From: an uncultured Desulfomonile sp.
GTDB taxonomy: Bacteria; Desulfobacterota; Desulfomonilia; Desulfomonilales; Desulfomonilaceae
Direction of reading: 5' to 3'
Assembly: GCA_903896745.1 (NCBI GenBank)
Contig: CAITZA010000035.1
Span: 1 to 56,570, forward strand
DNA length: 56,570 nt
Below the pieces are notes generated by a model. That model did not search any database and was not told the origin of the DNA. It saw only the letters and a program-made list of their open reading frames with translations. Below, in pieces: positions 51,407-56,570 of this stretch. The position numbers were made by a program, and so were the translations under genes. Position 1 is the stretch's first letter, and every line of letters begins with the position of its first letter.

Positions 51407-52213
51407 CTAATAAACCATGACGAAATATATAACCGGAGCTATCAGGATGCGGTAGTAGGCGTATGGGGCCAAAGACCATCTCTGAACAAGTCCAATGAAT
51501 GTCTTGATGGCAATCGCCGCAGACACAAATGAAACAACGAAGCCGACGGCAAAAAACATGAAATCCTGAGCCTCGAGCAATCTCCATGATTTCATGAGAT
51601 CATAACCGGTAGCGGCTATCATGACTGGGACAGCGGCCAGGAATGAGTATTCAGTGGCGGCCTTTCGTTCGAGTCCGCTGAATAGTCCACCGATGATAGT
51701 GGATGCTGATCGGGACATTCCCGGCCATAGAGACAGGCATTGAAAACATCCTACCATGAGCGCCTGCACGTATCCCATCTGATCCAGGTCCAACACTCTT
51801 GGCTTTGGTTTATATTTTTCGGCCAAAAGGATGCCTATTCCACCAACCGCGAGGGCCAGGGCTACCGTGTCTGGTCTGAAAAGATACTCCTTGATGATCT
51901 GATGCGACAGATAACCCGAAACCAAGGCAGGTAGAGTAGTCAAACCGAGTAGGATGATGCCGTGAATTCCTGCAAAACCACCTGATTTTTCCGTATTGGC
52001 GCGTGGTATCAGATTGACAAACCGTTGCCAGTACAGAACCAAAACAGCCAATATGGCGCCGAGCTGAATAAAGACGTCGAAACAGGAAGCCTTGTCTCCA
52101 GTAAATTTGAGAAGATCACCGGCTATGATCAAGTGTCCGGTCGATGATACCGGCAGGAACTCCGTGAGGCCTTCCACTATCCCCATTACCACGGCTATCC
52201 ACAGTTCGGACAT
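51407..52213 (-). CDS. uppP: Undecaprenyl-diphosphatase UppP (BacA)
   Basis: A 268-residue membrane enzyme with about eight hydrophobic segments, recycling undecaprenyl diphosphate for wall synthesis and giving bacitracin tolerance. Signatures: EGLTEFLPVSSTGHLI near the N terminus and SLWPGMSRSASTIIGG in the middle, with the catalytic Glu and Arg of the family. Length is normal. It is isolated between two gaps. Confidence 0.95.
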   Translation of the reverse strand: MSELWIAVVMGIVEGLTEFLPVSSTGHLIIAGDLLKFTGDKASCFDVFIQLGAILAVLVLYWQRFVNLIPRANTEKSGGFAGIHGIILLGLTTLPALVSGYLSHQIIKEYLFRPDTVALALAVGGIGILLAEKYKPKPRVLDLDQMGYVQALMVGCFQCLSLWPGMSRSASTIIGGLFSGLERKAATEYSFLAAVPVMIAATGYDLMKSWRLLEAQDFMFFAVGFVVSFVSAAIAIKTFIGLVQRWSLAPYAYYRILIAPVIYFVMVY

Positions 52214-52435
52214 ATTTTCTCCAGTGTTGTTAACCGATCTGGCCTTGAACAGCCATGTTAAATTTTTGGAAATCCAGCATTCTATTCGACCGGATCAGTA
52301 AGTAAATTTTTTTACCGTCAGTTATTGAAGAATACTGTGGGGTAACGGGTGTCAAGAGGGCTCATGATCCTGCCAAACGTTTTTGACAATCAGTAGATTC
52401 AATTTTTTACGCCAGTTTCCTGACACACCGTTTTT

Positions 52436-52861
52436 TTATTTTGCGCCAATCAGTTCTATATCAAAGACAAGGGTAGCGTTTGGCGGGATCACACCACCAG
52501 CCCCTGTTGGCCCATATCCGAGATGAGGTGGGATAGTAACCTTGACCCTACTTCCAATCGGAAGCAGAGAAACCGCTTCATCCCATCCCCGGATGACTTC
52601 ACCCGCGTTTAAGGTAAATGTAAAAGGCTGGTTTCTGTCCCTGGAACTGTCGAATTTCTTTCCTGTCATAAGCGTTCCAGTATAATGAACCGTTACCTTC
52701 TGGCCCGATTTGGGAGTTGGCCCTTTTCCCTCCTGGATAAACTCAATCTTTAGACCGGAAGGGGTTGTGAGTTCCTTGCCGGCTTCTACCGACACTGTCA
52801 GTAAAAGCGTTAAAGCTGTGCAAATAATTAGTGATTCAAGAAAAAAATGATTCGATGGCAT
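52436..52861 (-). CDS. FKBP-type peptidyl-prolyl isomerase, exported
   Basis: A 141-residue protein. A hydrophobic N terminus (about 8-30) acts as a signal or anchor, followed by one FKBP domain: VTVHYTGTLMTGKKFDSS, GEVIRGWDEAVSLLPIG, PPHLGYG and PPNATLVFDIEL. All ligand-site residues expected of an active isomerase are present. ATG 52861 is fixed by AGGAGCGCT. It folds proteins in the periplasm or at the membrane. Confidence 0.92.
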   Translation of the reverse strand: MPSNHFFLESLIICTALTLLLTVSVEAGKELTTPSGLKIEFIQEGKGPTPKSGQKVTVHYTGTLMTGKKFDSSRDRNQPFTFTLNAGEVIRGWDEAVSLLPIGSRVKVTIPPHLGYGPTGAGGVIPPNATLVFDIELIGAK

Positions 52862-53074
52862 AGCGCTCCTCTTGATCAAATAGTGTTTTATCTTTTATCA
52901 AGACTGCACAAATGTGTCCAGTTTTTGGGAGACATCCATGAATTTGTCGAAACCGCCAAATTGTTGACAATTATTTTCGGGTTAAAATCACTGCATATTC
53001 CCCAAGAAAACATTTGTGTTATACTTTACGTTAAGTGTGCAAACCTTGCTTCATCCTGTTTGTGAAAGTTGTTT

Positions 53075-53695
53075 ATGAACGGAAAAATAATTTCGAAAGA
53101 TATACGGTTAATCCTGGCATCGGGTTCACCGCGCAGGCGAGAGCTTCTGGAAAGCCTTGGGATCAGATTTGAGGTAATCCCATCTGACGTAGATGAATCT
53201 TTTTTACCCCTGGAAACGCCCCATGAGGGGGTCATGCGTCTTGCGCTGGAAAAAGCTGGAGAGGTTTCCCAAGCCTTCAGAAATTACTGGACCCTTGGAG
53301 CGGACACCATTGTGGTGATAGAGGGAAAGATACTTGGCAAACCTTTGGACAAAGAAGAGGCGGCTCTAATGCTGGGATCACTGACGGGCAGGACTCATGA
53401 GGTTTACACAGGATACGCCATGCTAAATTCGGCTTGCATGGACCTTGCTGTTTCGGGCTATTCTCGTAGCGAGGTTTTTATAAGAGACCTGAGTTCCGGG
53501 GAAATACAGGAATACGTTGAAACGGGCGAACCCCTCGACAAGGCGGGAGCTTATGCCATACAGGGCCTCGGCGCGGCTATTGTCCAGCGTATTAACGGAT
53601 CTTACACAAATGTGGTAGGGCTTCCGCTATGCGAGGTTGCGCGTGAACTCAAAAGATTGCAGATTTATGATTTTCTGAAAGCGCGAAAGCAATGA
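53075..53695 (+). CDS. maf: Maf family nucleoside triphosphate pyrophosphatase
   Basis: A 206-residue Maf protein: LASGSPRRRELLESLGI, the metal-binding GADTIV, a GRTHEVYTGY motif and a DKAGAYAIQGLGA motif. These enzymes hydrolyse dTTP/UTP or modified nucleotides and restrict cell division. ATG 53075 is chosen over the TTG at 53069. The stop overlaps the next start (ATGA), so it is coupled to yggS. Confidence 0.93.
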   Translation: MNGKIISKDIRLILASGSPRRRELLESLGIRFEVIPSDVDESFLPLETPHEGVMRLALEKAGEVSQAFRNYWTLGADTIVVIEGKILGKPLDKEEAALMLGSLTGRTHEVYTGYAMLNSACMDLAVSGYSRSEVFIRDLSSGEIQEYVETGEPLDKAGAYAIQGLGAAIVQRINGSYTNVVGLPLCEVARELKRLQIYDFLKARKQ

Positions 53696-54435
53696 TATCG
53701 GAGAATTTTGCGGAAATTTGCTCCAAGATAGCCGAAGCGGCTTTACGGTCAGGACGAAACCCGTTGGATATCAAGGTGGTGGCAGCGGTAAAAGGCCAGG
53801 GCCGTCAAAAAATAGAGGAGGCTATTGAGGCGGGTATCAAACTGATCGGACACAATTATATTCAGGAAGCTGCAGCCGAAAAACCATTATACTGTCCTGT
53901 CGATGTAAAATTTCACATGATCGGCCATGTACAGCGGAATAAGGCAAGGAAGGCCTGCGAACTGTTTGATGTAATTGAAACCATTGATGACTCCCGAATA
54001 CTGTCCACCCTGGACTCCGCCTCGAAAGACATGGACAGGAAACTTGAAATAATGGTTCAGGTTAACCTCGCAGGCGAAATACAAAAATCCGGTATAGCCA
54101 GAGAAGAAACGTCACGTCTCATTTCAGCGGTGAAGGGGTTTGAACATTTGCGTCTGACTGGTTTGATGACTATGCCACCCTTTTACGATGATCCGGAAAA
54201 TGCCAGACTTTTTTTTTCCGAACTTAGGGATCTCAGAAATTGTCTGATGGATGAAGGCATTCTCGACATCCAGGCTAATGAGTTGTCCATGGGTATGACG
54301 GGAGACTTCGAAGCAGCCATCGAGGAAGGCGCCACAATAGTCAGGATTGGAACAGCGCTATTTGGGCCCAGATTGAGGCCTCGGCGCCAGGTTCCTGAAC
54401 ACTCCATGGCGTATCGGGCAAAATCAACCGTATGA
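53692..54435 (+). CDS. YggS/PLPBP family pyridoxal-phosphate protein
   Basis: A 247-residue PLP-binding protein that regulates B6 and amino-acid pools. It has the Lys of VVAAVKGQ (the usual VAVSKT position), then GHNYIQEA (cf. GENYVQE), FHMIGHVQRNKAR, and LSMGMTGDFEAAIEEGATIVRIG. The expected fold and phosphate site are complete. It overlaps maf and hypF by 4 nt each, forming a tight three-gene unit. Confidence 0.92.
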   Translation: MISENFAEICSKIAEAALRSGRNPLDIKVVAAVKGQGRQKIEEAIEAGIKLIGHNYIQEAAAEKPLYCPVDVKFHMIGHVQRNKARKACELFDVIETIDDSRILSTLDSASKDMDRKLEIMVQVNLAGEIQKSGIAREETSRLISAVKGFEHLRLTGLMTMPPFYDDPENARLFFSELRDLRNCLMDEGILDIQANELSMGMTGDFEAAIEEGATIVRIGTALFGPRLRPRRQVPEHSMAYRAKSTV

Positions 54436-56570
54436 CGAATATTCGTAACCGTATAATACTTAGCGGAATCCTGCAGGGGATTGGGTGTCGCCCAACCATG
54501 CACAGACTGGCTACCTCCCTTGGACTTGCCGGTTGGGTCATCAACACTTCGGACGCTGTCACCATTGAAATAGAGGGCCCCGAGAAATCGTGCAAAATCT
54601 TTCTGGACAGACTGCCAGAGGTCATCCCCAACCCGGGCAGGATTGATGAAATGCTCGTATCAAGCATCCTGCCACTCGGAGATCAGGATTTCCTGATAAA
54701 GGAAAGCGCTCACGGCGGCAGAAAAAGTCCCCCGATTCCACCCGACGTGAGTATATGTCCCGAATGTGTCAAGGAGCTTTTTGATTCCAACAATCGCAGA
54801 TTTCTCTACCCTTTCACCACCTGCGCGATATGTGGGCCACGTTTCACGGTTGTTCGTTCTTTCCCCTATGACAGGGAGAGAACAAGCATGGCTGATTTCA
54901 AAATGTGCCACGGATGCCTTGGAGAATATGACAATCCTTCGGACAGGCGTTTTCATTCTCAAACCAATTCCTGTGGGAAATGCGGCCCGAGGCTAAGTCT
55001 GTTGCGTACAGACGGCTCAGAGGAAGATGGCGACCCAATTTTGAATATGATCGAATTGCTTGGACAAGGAAAAATCCTTGCCATTAAGGGAATCGGAGGT
55101 TTTCATCTCGCTTGTGACGCTCTGAATGAAGATGCGGTGAAGTTGCTTAGAAGTCGCAAAGGTAGGGCTGAGAAGCCTTTTGCGGTAATGATGTCGGATG
55201 TTGAAGATGTTACACGGTATTGCGTAGTGACTCCAGCGGAAAAACTTGCTTTGGAATCAATGGCGTCGCCGATCGTTTTGCTGGATGCTCAGGGGGCCAG
55301 ACTAGCTGATAGCGTAGCCCCTGGAATGAAAACCCTTGGTGTCATGCTACCCTACTCTCCTATCCATCATATTCTTTTTAAACATCCCTCGTTTGACAGA
55401 AAGGATTTGCCGAGGGTTCTGGTAATGACCTCCGGCAACATGTCAGAAGAACCGATATGCAAGGATAACGAAGAAGCCATAAGTCGCTTGGGAGATTTAG
55501 CCGACGCATTCCTTGTACATGACAGGGAAATCGTCCTGCGTGCTGATGATTCAATAGTGCGGATAATTGACGATATACCGGTAATTTTCAGAAGATCGCG
55601 CGGCTTTGTTCCGGGGGCCCTTGAGCTTTATCCGAACCAACGAGGCACAACCCCTTGCAATTTCCCTGAAAACCCCAAAATAGACGGTGGCAAAGCTGAT
55701 GGATTGTTAGGGACAGGTGGTGACCTCAAGAATGCGCCGGCCATACTCACGGGAAACAGAATCGTCCCCGGTCCTCATGTCGGCGATTTGGCCTCACCCA
55801 TCGCCCAAGATTATTTTACTAAGGCAGTCTCTGTACTCGAGGATTACCTGGAGGCGCAAACCGGTTTCGTGGCCTTTGATCCGCATCCCGAATATTTCAG
55901 CAGCCATTTGGCAAGGCGAACTGATGTTGTCTCCTGGCCCGTTTATCATCATCACGCCCATGCGGTCAGTCTTTTGGTAGAGAAAGGAGTAACCGAGCCT
56001 ACACTGTTTGCGGTGTTTGATGGAACAGGGTACGGGACTGATGGAACAATATGGGGAGGCGAATTTTTACTGGCAGACCGGCGTTCCTTCCGGCGTGTGG
56101 CTCGTTTTTCGCTATTTCCGCTACCTGGCGCTGAAGCGGCTATCAGGGAACCGGCCAGAATTCTCGCCTGCCTCTTATGGTTGACCTACGGCGCTGAGCT
56201 ACCATCTGTATTGCAAAGCTTGTTCGGGAACAATTCAGACAACGCGTGGCTATGGATTGAAGCTTTCAGGAAAGGTATCAACTCACCTCTGACATCTTCC
56301 GCAGGCCGACTCTTTGACGCCGCGGCTGCCCTTGCAGGTTTCAGGAGAAAAATCACCTTCGAAAGTCAGGCGGCAATGTGGTTCGAGGGAATAGCGCTCC
56401 GTGAGGAGTCCGTAAAATATGATATAAAGATAGTTGACGCCGACCTGATCGAGATAGATTCAGCTCATCTGATCAGACAGATGACTGAGGATGCGCTCTG
56501 CGGCGTATCGGCGCCGGTCATGTCAGCCAGGTTCCACAATTCAATGGCATTCATAGTGGCGGAAGTGCTC
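54432..56570 (+). CDS. hypF: Carbamoyltransferase HypF (3' end outside the window)
   Basis: Open over 713 codons to the right edge without a stop; usual length is 750-800, so only the end is missing. HypF makes the thiocarbamate that becomes cyanide ligands of [NiFe] hydrogenases. Seen: an acylphosphatase-like start (QGIGCRP, where most have VGFRP), four CxxC zinc knuckles (CPEC, CAIC, CHGC, CGKC), the YrdC-like KGRAEKPFAVM segment, and the C-terminal DGTGYGTDGTIWGGE kinase-like motif, ending at ARFHN. ATGA overlap couples it to yggS. Hydrogenase genes may follow. Confidence 0.94.
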   Translation, partial: MTNIRNRIILSGILQGIGCRPTMHRLATSLGLAGWVINTSDAVTIEIEGPEKSCKIFLDRLPEVIPNPGRIDEMLVSSILPLGDQDFLIKESAHGGRKSPPIPPDVSICPECVKELFDSNNRRFLYPFTTCAICGPRFTVVRSFPYDRERTSMADFKMCHGCLGEYDNPSDRRFHSQTNSCGKCGPRLSLLRTDGSEEDGDPILNMIELLGQGKILAIKGIGGFHLACDALNEDAVKLLRSRKGRAEKPFAVMMSDVEDVTRYCVVTPAEKLALESMASPIVLLDAQGARLADSVAPGMKTLGVMLPYSPIHHILFKHPSFDRKDLPRVLVMTSGNMSEEPICKDNEEAISRLGDLADAFLVHDREIVLRADDSIVRIIDDIPVIFRRSRGFVPGALELYPNQRGTTPCNFPENPKIDGGKADGLLGTGGDLKNAPAILTGNRIVPGPHVGDLASPIAQDYFTKAVSVLEDYLEAQTGFVAFDPHPEYFSSHLARRTDVVSWPVYHHHAHAVSLLVEKGVTEPTLFAVFDGTGYGTDGTIWGGEFLLADRRSFRRVARFSLFPLPGAEAAIREPARILACLLWLTYGAELPSVLQSLFGNNSDNAWLWIEAFRKGINSPLTSSAGRLFDAAAALAGFRRKITFESQAAMWFEGIALREESVKYDIKIVDADLIEIDSAHLIRQMTEDALCGVSAPVMSARFHNSMAFIVAEVL

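Overview
The window reads as chromosomal DNA of a Gram-negative, probably anaerobic bacterium of the Desulfobacterota (deltaproteobacterial) type. This is inference from gene content: an in-frame UGA read as selenocysteine in a peroxiredoxin, a large gas vesicle cluster under apparent sigma-54 control, acyl-CoA ligase and dehydrogenase genes, a DUF362 protein, a HypF hydrogenase maturation gene, and a bifunctional penicillin-binding protein. There is no rRNA, prophage, insertion sequence or CRISPR array. Two tRNA genes are present, Glu(CTC) and Asn(GTT).

Layout. 1-1441: tRNA-Glu, a TatD nuclease and a DUF1499 protein on the minus strand. 1615-5873: a signalling run of a REC-GAF response regulator, a membrane PAS histidine kinase and a REC-PAS-kinase hybrid. 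5932-7909: an alpha/beta hydrolase, a short RdgC-like protein and an unknown partner. 8116-9270: tRNA-Asn, then an exported selenocysteine peroxiredoxin with its own promoter, SECIS-like hairpin and terminator. 9475-14638: acyl-CoA dehydrogenase, DUF362 protein and acyl-CoA ligase, followed by a 100-nt nested hairpin and an SGNH-type membrane protein (15135-16409).

16598-31413, all on the minus strand, is a gas vesicle locus of about 15 kb. Reading in the direction of transcription, the upstream half holds an unknown protein, an NtrC-type sigma-54 activator, an Hsp20/GvpH-like chaperone, a Cdc48/VAT-like double AAA+ ATPase, a strong terminator, two GvpF/L proteins, a PAS histidine kinase and a single-domain response regulator. 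The downstream half starts at a sigma-54 (-24/-12) promoter and holds gvpA, a GvpC-like protein with 33-residue repeats, a protein with six CxxCxGxG zinc motifs, gvpN, a coiled-coil protein, a small basic protein, a zinc-ribbon protein, a third GvpF/L, gvpG, a gvpS-like gene, gvpK and gvpJ. The likely logic is that the kinase and NtrC-type regulator sense a signal and switch on the gvpA operon, while the chaperones and AAA+ ATPases handle the very hydrophobic shell proteins.

31893-37513: metallo-beta-lactamase-fold hydrolase, PBP1A, MnmA and LarE. 37660-40228: two Spy/CpxP-like periplasmic proteins, an anti-sigma factor and an ECF sigma factor. 40499-45049: RarA, NAD kinase, RecN and a short N-acetylglutamate synthase-like acetyltransferase. 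45109-50989: a run of exported proteins (lipoprotein, NlpC/P60-like protein, two related esterase-fold proteins, a class C beta-lactamase-like serine hydrolase). 51407-56570: UppP, an FKBP prolyl isomerase, Maf, YggS and HypF, which runs off the right edge.

The most unusual points are the exported selenoperoxiredoxin lacking a resolving cysteine, and the gas vesicle locus with a divergent GvpC, a six-motif zinc protein, a Cdc48-like ATPase and dedicated two-component/sigma-54 control.
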